From contig CP141135.1 of assembly GCA_035236585.1 (NCBI GenBank), positions 7,536,001 to 7,600,000 on the forward strand: a DNA stretch of 64,000 nt, read 5' to 3'. The notes beneath the pieces were generated by a model that searched no databases, had not been told where the DNA came from, and was given only the letters and a program-made list of their open reading frames with translations. This DNA is from Warburgia ugandensis (lineage: Eukaryota; Streptophyta; Magnoliopsida; Canellales; Canellaceae). The position numbers were made by a program, and so were the translations under genes. Each line of letters opens with the position of its first letter. Positions within the stretch are counted from its first letter, which is position 1. Below are positions 23,790-36,600 of the stretch, in pieces.

Positions 23790-24660
23790 CTACTTGTGCC
23801 AGACTGCATATCTTTGACCACATGTTGCCAGTGTCCACTCATGTCCACTCGGGCACCATGAGCCATCTCCAATCTTCATGCAGACTTTCTCCCCGATGAG
23901 TGCAGAGTATAGATTTGGACGGGCTTCCAGTATTCTTATTGAAGAGCGGCTGTGGATATCTTGCCGTTTTCGGACATCGATCTGCGTAAAGATATTTCCA
24001 AAGCATTATAGAGACTATCACAAGACACTATACTACTCTAACACTGTTTCCACCTACCAGTTTCACAATTTGGTTGTGCATGGATTCACCCCAATCATAG
24101 AAATGATCATAGAAGACGGTAGGTATTCCAGGATGCGTCAGTATGTAGGCGTATCCCTTCAACATAAACCAGGGTCAGAAACTACTGTGAAGTTGAATTA
24201 GAAAAATATAGCTCCCAATAATGAATTCAGTCACCCAACAGAGGACTGGCTCACCAGGATTGTAACTAGACATTCAGTTCTCGATAATTTGATGAGTTCT
24301 TTTCGAGCATCATAATACAAGTAATTCTACAGTTTTATGACTAGATACAAAGCATTATGCATCTCGCAAAATGTAGTTCCTAGCCTTTTCTTGCTCCATT
24401 GGACTTACACCTCACTCGATAAGTTGATGAAAAATATATGGTCCTTTTCCAATTAACACTTAATCAGATCTTAATGGACAGGAAATGCAATAACTTGCCC
24501 ATTTTAAAAATTATAAACACAAGAAAATCAAAAGGACAAGTAGGTCTTGATCCTGTTGTAATTCATTTTATCCTTTCCTCTTCGTCTATCCTCTTCCTCT
24601 AAAGCTACTTCAGCTGCCAACTTTTTATCAAATTCCTCTTTAGGACTCTGATGTTCTCTT

Positions 24661-24696
<36 letters not shown>

Positions 24697-27600
24697 CTTC
24701 ACTTCTGAAGTTCAAAAGTGTCCTGTCAAATTCTTTTAGGTCTTTTGGTGACTGAATTGTAGACAAGAACCTTTTGACCATGTGAATTCAGTTACTTAAG
24801 AGTTCAGTTTTTCAATCAATGGATGAAGAGTATTGCTGCCTAACTAAAATACTAGCATTGCATAAATTCAGCCCCACAATAATGCTGAATTGACTATCTC
24901 TATAATAACCAAAACTGAAAATTCTGAGAGCCACAAGTGACCACTGTTCAGGTCTCAGCAGATAGTAGATATTATTCTTTTGAAGTCAGCGGTGGCAGTA
25001 TCATCACCTCGTCCTTTTTCCAACTTTCTCTTGGATGTTCTTATGAGTTAACTACATTTTCACAGTGTAACCTTGTGGAGAAGCAAAGTGGCAACGGGAA
25101 AGGATTAATGACTTCCATATGGCAGTAGGAGAGAACCTTTAGCCTGAGGCAATTAAGACTTTCCACAACCAACCCCAGACTTATAAAAGGAAAAGAAGAA
25201 ACAGGGTCAGTGCTGCCAATCCCTTCTTGTGTATGTGTAAGTGTATGCGTATGTATAATTCTATACATGCATCATAAATTTGGGAGGGAGTATTAACAAC
25301 ATTTTATAATGTTGAAAGTTGATTGTTAGCATATTTGAAACAATCTCAGTTCTCAACCATTGTTGTAAAAGTCAATAGTAATCTATTTGAAGAAGTTTTC
25401 AAATTTACTTGACACATATTTGCATGAAACTTGCAGCAAAAACTTCTATTGTTACTGGATCAAAACTTGGCAACAAGCATTAATTTCAATGAAGCATATT
25501 TGAAGGGCTTTCTCATTTGTGAAAGAATGGCTTATCAAATTCAGGTTACAAATTCAATTGACCAAGTTGTAAACCACAAACTCTAAGATTGGATGATGAA
25601 AACCAAATAAGATAAACAAAACGGAAGTTGTGACTTTGATGATTCTGAAGATCCAAAATATCAGACACATGCTTCAACATAATATCAACGACCGCATTCA
25701 GTGAGAGACAAGACTGCAATTTTCAGAATGTACCTCCATAACATGATCAGAAGGGAAGGGCCAATGTGCCTGAAAGAAACAAACAATATGATGATGTGCT
25801 AATAAAATAATGATAGAACTGCATTTAACGTAACATGGTCCTAACTTTAAGAATGAATATATCCTGCAGTTCCTAGTAAAATGATTTTGGAGATCTTAAT
25901 GAAGAAATATCAAATTCCTATGAAGACATTCAAGGTACCTGTGTTGAACCTGTGTCATGGTTCTCTATGAATGTGACAGCCCTTGAAGGCCACCAACCCA
26001 TTACACCAGGTGGTTTGCCTTGTGGATCACGCAATCTCCAGAGTTCTCCCTTGACAGCTTCCTGTGAGAAAGAATTTTGATGTTTATATGTCCCCAACGA
26101 AAATAGCCAATCTAGCAGCTAGTAGAAGATGGAGTGACAAAGCAGAGTCAGATTATATATCATTGGAACAACATGGTTTCAACAAAAAGGTACCTGAAGA
26201 ATACCCTTTGTTGTGAAATCAAATGCCGTACAAAGCCCTCCTGTGTTGTCTATCCAATTTATACTCCGTTGTCTATGACTATCTGCACAGTGTCCAATTG
26301 ATTGTACATCCATCAAGAATATTTTACATAGAAGAGTTTGAGATGACACTACACATATCAAGTGCTGCACAGTTGTGGATACCATGATTACACTGTTTTA
26401 TAGGCTCCACAAATGTCAAAAATAAAAAAATTCCATTTAATGTTGGTTCTCCATCATCTTTGAATGAACAATTCAAAATAACAAAGAAAGAGTACAAAAC
26501 ATCTAGCAGATAACAAAGGAACCTATCTTCGTGGTTTTTATGTTCCAATTTTACCTAATAAGATCATCATCATCATCATCAAGACCTTATCCCAATTAGG
26601 GGTCGGCCACATGAATCTTATTCCTCCATTCCACTCTATTAAATACCATGTCTTCATTTAGTCCCAAAGTTTTTAAATCTTTCTTCACCACTTCTATCCA
26701 CGTTCTTTTGGGCCTTCCCCGTGCCCTTTTAAAACTTTCTACTTGTATTGCCTCACTTCTTCTAACCGGTGCCGTTGTTGGTCTCCTTTGAACATGTCCA
26801 AACCATCTAAGTCTAGTCTCCCTCATCTTATTACCTATTGGTGCTATCCCTAAATTTCCTCGAATATTTTATGAATTCCTTGCTCAAATCTAAGCTAAAT
26901 CATGAAACTTAGAAAGAAACATAAGAACTCATAAGATCAGAGTAGCGGAAATAAACCTGAGAATGACTGAAAGCATAGACTTTGATTCAAACTCAAGCAA
27001 CTTACAGCGGAAAACTAACTGAGGAAGAATGCTTCTCAACATGCTAAGAGCCTCTTCTTATAGGAAAACATCAAGCAAAGGAGTGTGCCACAGACGGCCA
27101 CGTCTCCTAGATTCCAAAGCAAAAGTAAAGCAAAAGGAAACGCTCATAGCAAGCCACGTCTCCTTAGTACACAAGCATAAAGCACACACAGTACAATTAT
27201 TGAAGCAAGTGGCACCGAAAGCAGATGCCGAAATTATTGATGAGGGTCCCAGTCCCATGGTGGGTCACGGTGATTCCAACTTACGCCAGTGCTAGGGCCC
27301 CCCAGTGCTTCCGCGTCAGATAGTGAGAGCTGCAATGCCCCTTGCCAGCTCGTCCAGATGGTCCAGTAGGAGCTCACAGGTGAGCATGTGATCTTCGCTC
27401 TGATCACGTTGGTCTCGCATTTCTTCTCGTAAGCGCCCTTCAGCCAGAGATTCACAAAAATAATGCTTCCGTATGAGAATACGGTGTAAGACACGGGCTC
27501 TGGTGATGACGGCTTCCACGGCTGAAAGTTCAGTCTCGTGCATAGCTCTTTTAATGTCAAGGAATTCCTCCATGGAAAGTGGGGGATGTGATGTTTCTGG

Positions 27601-30600
27601 AGTAGCTCGTTGAGTTTGCCAAGCATAGTATTCATCAAGCCAGTCCATGGGACCTCTAGGGAGAGGTGCCGCTGCTCCCACTGTTCGAACGTGATTAAAT
27701 CGTTCCGGTGAGGGTGGTGAAGGATTCCTGATTCTCGGGCTGGCTGGTTCATTTCCTGTGATTCTGAGAGGGTGTATATGTCTTCTGAGAATTCCTCTTC
27801 TTCGTTCGGCAGACATGTCAGCCCTGAACAAACCAGACGAGAAAGTTCGTCAGCTAGGAGATTATCTTCTCCTTTTATGTGCTCAAAGTGCACATCAATC
27901 CCTGTGCCAGTAATAAAATCAACAAAGGCTACCCAGCGAACCCTAGAAGGTTTATGCTGCGCAGACTTGTTAAAGAACTGAATGATCGCATGACAATCAG
28001 TCCTAACAGTTATCTCCCCTTTGTCCAAATAAAAGATTTTAAATTTTTCAAGGGAGTTCATGACGCCAAAGATTTCTGCGTCAATGGTGCTCTTCGGAGG
28101 GTTAAAGGCTCCACTAGCATAATGACAGATCTTCTCTTCGCTTTGTGGATCATACTTCTGCAACTTCCATTTACAGACTCCTCCCCAACCATCCATGCAC
28201 CCATCAGACTCTATCACCATGTAGCAATCTGGTGGTGGTAGACTTAGTGCTGGAAGATCTTGCACAATCCTCTTGATCTCTTCAACCAAGGCCCAATCCT
28301 GTTTGTTAAACCTTTTGTCCCCATTGGGTGCAGTCTTTGCGTATAAGGGCCCAAGTTTTCGGCCCAAGTCCGGGATGTATTGCCTGGCATAATTGAGAAG
28401 GCCCAACCAGGACCTCAAATTCTTTGTTTCTGTCAGACTTCCGGTCTTGTATCCCAGCAATTTTGTCACTATGTGAGGTTGTAGCTTAATCTGTTGATTG
28501 CCGATAATTGCTCCTAGGAAGTTCACCTCACTGGTGCTTAGCTTCATCTTCGATGGGCTCAGGACAAGCCCATGCTGCTGGCATCTCTGGATAAAGTGCT
28601 CCAGATGTCGTAAGTGCTCCTGGTGATTTCTTGAGAACACCAGTATGTCATCTATGTAGCATATAACAAAATCCTCTAGGCCCAAGAAGCAGCTATCCAT
28701 CTTACGCTGGAAGATGGCAGGCGCATTTTTAAGTCCAAATGGCATCACGAGCCATTCATATAGGCCTGACGGAGTGCAGAAAGCCGTCCATTCTATTGAT
28801 TCCGGATGCATAGCAACTTGGTGAAAGCCCGACTTCAAATCGAACTTTGAGAACACCTTGCTTTGGCTAACTTTCTGTATTAGGGTAGTAATGCCTGGAA
28901 GGCTATACTGATCCTTCCGAGTGTTGTCATTAAGCCTTTTGAAATTAAAGACCATGCGGTCCTTTCCTTTCACTTCTTCCCCTGTCTTTGGATCAATGGT
29001 TGTCCCTGATTTGACCATGATAGCAGAAGTCCTGTGCCTGCTTCTGCTTGGCTGTATAACCTTAATATCCAGAAGAGCTTGAGTATGCTTTGCGAACAGC
29101 TCCTTCTGTATTGGCGATACGTGAGATAACGGCTTATCCTCAATCACAAAGTCCGGATTGATGACGTCTATCTTACATAGCACCTTGTTTTTGGACTAGT
29201 GAAGTAAAGGCTTCTCGCCGATGTATCCTGCCCTTGTTAACTCAGCCAGTAATGGTCGCAGATAGTCATGGATGGTTTCACCATCCACATAGGCTGGTTG
29301 CTCAATAAAACACCTTTCGATGTAATCAGGTCCTTCTGGTGTTTCTTCCTCTTCTGGTAGTAACCATGCGAGAGGTTCTACCCTTTGTGCTGCCACGACA
29401 GATGTTCGAATAGTTGTCAGATTCTTGTAGAATGTAACATCCATACCTTCAATTCTAACGCCTCCTTGCATGGCGCGAATGAAGTTGCAGCCCAATATCA
29501 TCTGTATGCCGTCGCCAAGTTTCATGGGGAAACTGTAGGTATACGGTATACGAAATTGGTTTTCACCAATTATCATTTTACCAGCCTTCAATTTCTTGTT
29601 GGCGGTTTGTTTGGAATTGATGCCGTTGAACTGTACGGCGTAGGTGTTGTCCTCCAAGCATTTTTCTGCAATACTGTCTTGGTCAATGCAGCATGTGGAT
29701 GCTCCAGTATCGAGAATGGCCTTGACAGTGAACGGAGTTATGCCCGGTATCTCTAGCTGTACTGTTAAATTGTACAGCATATTTTTGACCTTCCTGGTCT
29801 CTCCAAGCTGTGTTTCCCTGCTAGTGCTAGAATTAGCAACGATCTTCGAAGTTTGTTCCCCTAGGAGGGCATTAGTAGCGTAATCTTGCTCAGCCTCTGT
29901 GATGATAATGCCTTTCCCTTTTGGTTTTGGGACAAACTCAAAGTCTTCTTCTGCTTCCTTTGGCGGGGGAAGCTCCTTCATGTCCTTTTCAAGCTCAATG
30001 CTCAGCTTAAGCTGCTCATACTTTTCTTTGAAGCTCTTGTAGTATTCAGCTTCTCTTTTCAGCCTATCAATCTCCGATTCACAGTACTGGATGTACGTTT
30101 GTTGCTCACGCACAATGGTGTGCGGATTGTAAGTAGAGCGCTGAATTGGCTCGACCGGTACTTCTCTCTTGAAGAAGAAAGGCCCGCATAGATTGCAACT
30201 GGTAATCTTGCATTTGGGGCAGTGCATTCTAGCTCTTCTCATAGTCTGCAACTTGCAACAAGTACAGATTTCTTCTTCAAATTTCTCCAATGGCTCATTG
30301 TGAACCCAGTCATGAATACAGAAGTATTGGAGGTGGCTCACTTTTGGTCGAACTCTATAGCCACAGTCCTCCGGACCTAAGAAATAGGTCAACTGCTCCA
30401 TATGATGTGCCTGCAACATGAACACACGGTGAAGATTATAAATATTTTGCTGCTCAGGATGATCCTCTCCTTCACTGATGCTAAAGATAGCATCACTGTC
30501 GGATTCTCCTTCCTGCACCGAGACTATCTCGTGATCTTCAGGCAGTGATAGTTGCTCAAAGACAGCAACTCTCTTAACATTTCTTTTCTCCGATTTGCAC

Positions 30601-33600
30601 TCTCGTGCAAAATGTCCTTCTTCTCCACACAAGTAGCACTTGCATCTTTTGTTCTTGAGATACTTGTGCTTCTCAACCCGTGCATGCGTCTCATGTGGTT
30701 TGCCCTTATACGTCTGTGATCGACGTATTCCATATTTCTTTGATTTGTCTTGGTAGTAGCCAGGGATAGGTCCAGAAGAGCTTGAGTATGCTTTGCGAAC
30801 AGCTCCTTCTGTATTGGCGATACGTGAGATAACGGCTTATCCTCAATCACAAAGTCCGGATTGATAACGTCTATCTTACATAGCACCTTGTTTTTGGACC
30901 AGTGAAGTAAAGGCTTCTCGCCGATGTATCCTGCCCTTGTTAACTCAGCCAGTAGTGGTCGCAGATAGTCATGAATGGTTTCACCATCCACATAGGCTGG
31001 TTGCTCAATAAAACACCTTTCGATGTAATCAGGTCCTTCTGGTGTTTCTTCCTCTTCTGGTAGTAACCATGCGAGAGGTTCTACCCTTTGTGCTGCCACG
31101 ACAGATGTTCGAATAGTTGTCAGATTCTTGTAGAATGTAACATCCATACCTTCAATTCTAACGCCTCCTTGCATGGCGCGAATGAAGTTGCAGCCCAATA
31201 TCATCTGTATGCCGTCGCCAAGTTTCATGGGGAAACTGTAGGTATACGGTATACGAAATTGGTTTTCACCAATTATCATTTTACCAGCCTTCAATTTCTT
31301 GTTGGCGGTTTGTTTGGAATTGATGCCGTTGAACTGTACGGCGTAGGTGTTGTCCTCCAAGCATTTTTCTGCAATACTGTCTTGGTCAATGCAGCATGTG
31401 GATGCTCCAGTATCGAGAATGGCCTTGACAGTGAACGGAGTTATGCCCGGTATCTCTAGCTGTACTGTTAAATTGTACAGCATATTTTTGACCTTCCTGG
31501 TCTCTCCAAGCTGTGTTTCTCTGCTAGTCTTTGGAATTAGCAACGATCTTCGAAGTTTGTTCCCCTAGGAGGGCATTAGTAGCGTAATCTTGCTCAGCCT
31601 CTGTGATGATAATGCCTTTCCCTTTTGGTTTCGGGACAAACTCAAAGTCTTCTTCTGCTTCCTTTGGCGGGGGAAGCTCCTTCATGTCCTTCTCAAGCTC
31701 AATGCTCAGCTTAAGCTGCTCATACTTTTCTTTGAAGCTCTTGTAGTATTCAGCTTCTCTTTTCAGCCTATCAATCTCCGATTCACAGTACTGGATGTAC
31801 GTTTGTTGCTCACGCACAATGGTGTGCGGATTGTAAGTAGAGCGCTGAATTGGCTCGACCGGTACTTCTCTCTTGAAGAAGAAAGGCCCGCATAGATTGC
31901 AACTGGTAATCTTGCATTTAGGGCAGTGCATTCTAGCTCTCCTCATAGTCTGCAACTTGCAACAAGTACAGATTTCTTCTTCGAATTTCTCCAATGGCTC
32001 ATTGTGAACCCAGTCATGAATACAGAAGTATTGGAGGTGGCTCACTTTTGGTCGAACTCTATAGCCACAGTCCTCCGGACCTAAGAAATAGGTCAACTGC
32101 TCCATATGATGTGCCTGCAACATGAACACACGATGAAGATTATAAACATTTTGCTGCTCAGGATGATCTTCTCCTTCACTGATGCTAAAGATAGCATCAC
32201 TGTCGGATTCTCCTTCCTGCACCGAGACTATCTCGTGATCTTCAGGCAGTGATAGTTGCTCAAAGACAGCAACTCTCTTAACATTTCTTTTCTCCGATTT
32301 GCACTCTCGTGCAAAATGTCCTTCTTCTCCACACAAGTAGCACTTGCATCTTTTGTTCTTGAGATACTTGTGCTTCTCAACCCGTGCATGCGTCTCATGT
32401 GGTTTGCCCTTATACGTCTGTGATCGACGTATTCCATATTTCTTTGATTTGTCTTGGTAGTAGCCAGGGATAGGTATGGTGCTGCAAAATGAAACATCTT
32501 TCAAAGCTCGTTTAAAAGCAGCATCTTTGCATTCTTCTTCCAGGAACTTGTACGTATAGAGTACTCGAGGGAATACTCCAACCAGAACTCCTGGGTACTG
32601 CCTCTGAAAGGCATCCCTTATCCTTCTTCCAAGATCTCCAGGGAGCTTAAGCCATAACTTATCTGACAGCTCTGTTGAAACATACAGTCGCCCAGTCTTT
32701 GCGGCTAGCCTTAAGTAGTCGTTCAGGAACTGCACAATATGCTTCATACTTGTGCACTGAAGCCTTTCTAGATCTCTGTAAGCATCTTCTTGGATCTGGG
32801 TAGATCCGGAAGTTGGGTCTTCGTAGGAGAAGCATCTCCTAATCTGAGAGAGGATGTTTTGAGTTCCCTCTCTTCCTTCAGCAGATACGAGTAACTGAGC
32901 ATATTCTGCTGGCCAGGTCATACGCCATTGTATCCATGCCAATCTTTCTGTTTCTCCTAGCAGATTTTCAATATATTCCGCCTTTGCGTTGGCATCTGTG
33001 AATTCTCTGCTGGCTATGTGGTTGCGGGTAATAGACTCCCAGCGACTGAAGACATCATTAAAGAGTCCCAATTGCTCGGGCATGATAAACATTGCCGCTT
33101 CAACCTGCTGTGCTGAAGGTAGCTGGAATAACTCATTTGTTACTCCTCCTTTGAACTTCGTCTGCCTTGTTGCAGTGGATCCTGAGAACTCTCCTACTCC
33201 GTAGGGGGAGTAAGTAGCTGTCTGTACCGTGGTGGTACCAGATGTTGATGCTCCGTCAACTCTTGCTGGCGGGTATGAGGGAGGTCCCATAGATGACTCT
33301 GGTGGCATAAGCTGGGGTGTTGGCGATGTAGCAGATGAGAACACAAAATTGAAGGTAGGTTCCTTCTGTGGGTAATCCATGTCCCATCTTATGATGATAA
33401 CACGGATGATAACCCTGGCCACCCTCCGTTACCTCCAGATAACGAACCAGATTCATCTAGTCCATTCTTTTCATACACCACCTATTATGGGTTATCCGAC
33501 CCTGAACCACTCTCGGACCCCGAACCTACCCCTGTTCACTGGGACACTACTGAATCAGACGTATCCACTCCGTCTTCCCCGTCCCATGATTCTTCTTGTT

Positions 33601-36600
33601 CCTCTTGTTGGAACAATCCTTTTGCGGAAGGAGGTGGGAGTTTGCCGAGTAAGGGAAATTTCAACATTGATCTCACAGATTATGCGGATGTTCCAACAAC
33701 ATGCGCTACATATGATGATGATGGAGTTCCAAATGCCGATGACTTCCGATGGGAAGATTGGCTTGAGCCTGACACAGACAATGAAGAGGAACCTGAACAA
33801 GATCAGGAAACAGCTGCTGCAGGATGGGACATGGATTACCCACAGAAGGAACCTACCTTCAATTTTGTGTTCTCATCTGCTACATCGCCAACACCCCAGC
33901 TTATGCCACCAGAGTCATCTATGGGACCTCCCTCATACCCGCCAGCAAGAGTTGACGGAGCATCAACATCTGGTACCACCACGGTACAGACAGCTACTTA
34001 CTCCCCTTACGGAGTAGGAGAATTCTCAGGATCCACTGCAACAAAGCAGACAAAGTTCAAAGGAGGAGGAGTAACAAATGAGTTATTCCAGCTACCTTCA
34101 GCACAGCAGGTTGAAGCGGCAATGTTTATCATGCCCGAGCAATTGGGACTCTTTAATGATGTCTTCAGTCGCTGGGAGTCTATTACCCGCAACCACATAG
34201 CCAGCAGAGAATTCACAGATGCCAACGCAAAGGCGGAATATATCGAAAATCTGCTAGGAGAAACAGAAAGACTAGCATGGATACAATGGCGTATGACCTG
34301 GCCAGCAGAATATGCTCAGTTACTCGTATCTGCTGAAGGAAGAGAGGGAACTCAAAACATCCTCTCTCAGATTAGGAGATGCTTCTCCTACGAAGACCCA
34401 ACTTCCGGATCTACCCAGATCCAAGAAGATGCTTACAGAGATCTAGAAAGGCTTCAGTGCACAAGTATGAAGCATATTGTGCAGTTTCTGAACGACTACT
34501 TAAGGCTAGCCGCAAAGACTGGGCGACTGTATGTTTCAACAGAGCTGTCAGATAAGCTATGGCTTAAGCTCCCTGGAGATCTTGGAAGAAGGATAAGGGA
34601 TGCCTTTCAGAGGCAGTACCCAGGAGTTCTGGTTGGAGTATTCCCTCGAGTACTCTATACGTACAAGTTCCTGGAAGAAGAATGCAAAGATGCTGCCTTT
34701 AAACGAGCTTTGAAAGATGTTTCATTTTGCAGCACCATACCTATCCCTGGCTACTACCAAGACAAATCAAAGAAATATGGAATACGTCGATCACAGACGT
34801 ATAAGGGCAAACCACATGAGACGCATGCACGGGTTGAGAAGCACAAGTATCTCAAGAACAAAAGGTGCAAGTGCTACTTGTGTGGAGAAGAAGGACATTT
34901 TGCACGAGAGTGCAAATCGGAAAAAAGAAATGTTAAGAGAGTTGCTGTCTTTGAGCAACTATCACTGCCTGAAGATCACGAGATAGTCTCGGTGCAGGAA
35001 GGAGAATCCGACAGTGATGCTATCTTTAGCATCAGTGAAGGAGAAGATCATCCTGAGCAGCAAAATATTTATAATCTTCACCGTGTGTTCATGTTGCAGG
35101 CACATCATATGGAGCAGTTGACCTATTTCTTAGGTCCGGAGGACTGTGGCTATAGGGTTCGACCAAAAGTGAGCCACCTCCAGTACTTCTGTATTCATGA
35201 CTGGGTTCACAATGAGCCATTGGAGAAATTTGAAGAAGAAATCTGTACTTGTTGCAAGTTGCAGACTATGAGGAGAGCTAGAATGCACTGCCCCAAATGC
35301 AAGATTACCAGTTGCAATCTATGCGGGCCTTTCTTCTTCAAAAGAGAAGTACCGGTCGAGCCAATTCAGCGCTCTACTTACAATCCGCACACCATTGTGC
35401 GTGAGCAGCAAACGTACATCCAGTACTGTGAATCGGAGATTGATAGGCTGAAAAGAGAAGCTGAATACTACAAGAGCTTCAAAGAAAAGTATGAGCAGCT
35501 TAAGCTGAGCATTGAGCTTGAGAAGGACATGAAGGAGCTTCCCCCGCCAAAGGAAGCAGAAGAAGACTTTGAGTTTGTCCCAAAACCAAAAGGGAAAGGC
35601 ATTATCATCACAGAGGCTGAGCAAGATTACGCTACTAATGCCCTCCTAGGGGAACAAACTTCGAAGATCGTTGCTAATTCCAGCACTAGCAGAGAAACAC
35701 AGCTTGGAGAGACCAGGAAGGTCAAAAATATGCTGTACAATTTAACAGTACAGCTAGAGATACCGGGCATAACTCCGTTCACTGTCAAGGCCATTCTCGA
35801 TACTGGAGCATCCACATGCTGCATTGACCAAGACAGTATTGCAGAAAAATGCTTGGAGGACAACACCTACGCCGTACAGTTCAACGGCATCAATTCCAAA
35901 CAAACCGCCAACAAGAAATTGAAGGCTGGTAAAATGATAATTGGTGAAAACCAATTTCGTATACCGTATACCTACAGTTTCCCCATGAAACTTGGCGACG
36001 GCATACAGATGATATTGGGCTGCAACTTCATTCGCGCCATGCAAGGAGGCGTTAGAATTGAAGGTATGGATGTTACATTCTACAAGAATCTGACAACTAT
36101 TCGAACATCTGTCGTGGCAGCACAAAGGGTAGAACCTCTCGCATGGTTACTACCAGAAGAGGAAGAAACACCAGAAGGACCTGATTACATCGAAAGGTGT
36201 TTTATTGAGCAACCAGCCTATGTGGATGGTGAAACCATCCATGACTATCTGCGACCATTACTGGCTGAGTTAACAAGGGCAGGATACATCGGCGAGAAGC
36301 CTTTACTTCACTGGTCCAAAAACAAGGTGCTATGTAAGATAGACGTCATCAATCCGGACTTTGTGATTGAGGATAAGCCGTTATCTCACGTATCGCCAAT
36401 ACAGAAGGAGCTGTTCGCAAAGCATACTCAAGCTCTTCTGGATATTAATGTTATACAGCCAAGCAGAAGCAGGCACAGGACTTCTGCTATCATGGTCAAA
36501 TCAGGGACAACCATTGATCCAAAGACAGGGGAAGAAGTGAAAGGAAAGGACCGCATGGTCTTTAATTTCAAAAGGCTTAATGACAACACTCGGAAGGATC

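Noticed and set aside
29385-29756. 123-residue ORF antisense to the viral protease region, also at 31,088-31,459 and 35,754-36,125
   Set aside because: It recurs only because the viral segment recurs; it is the antisense shadow of the protease region.
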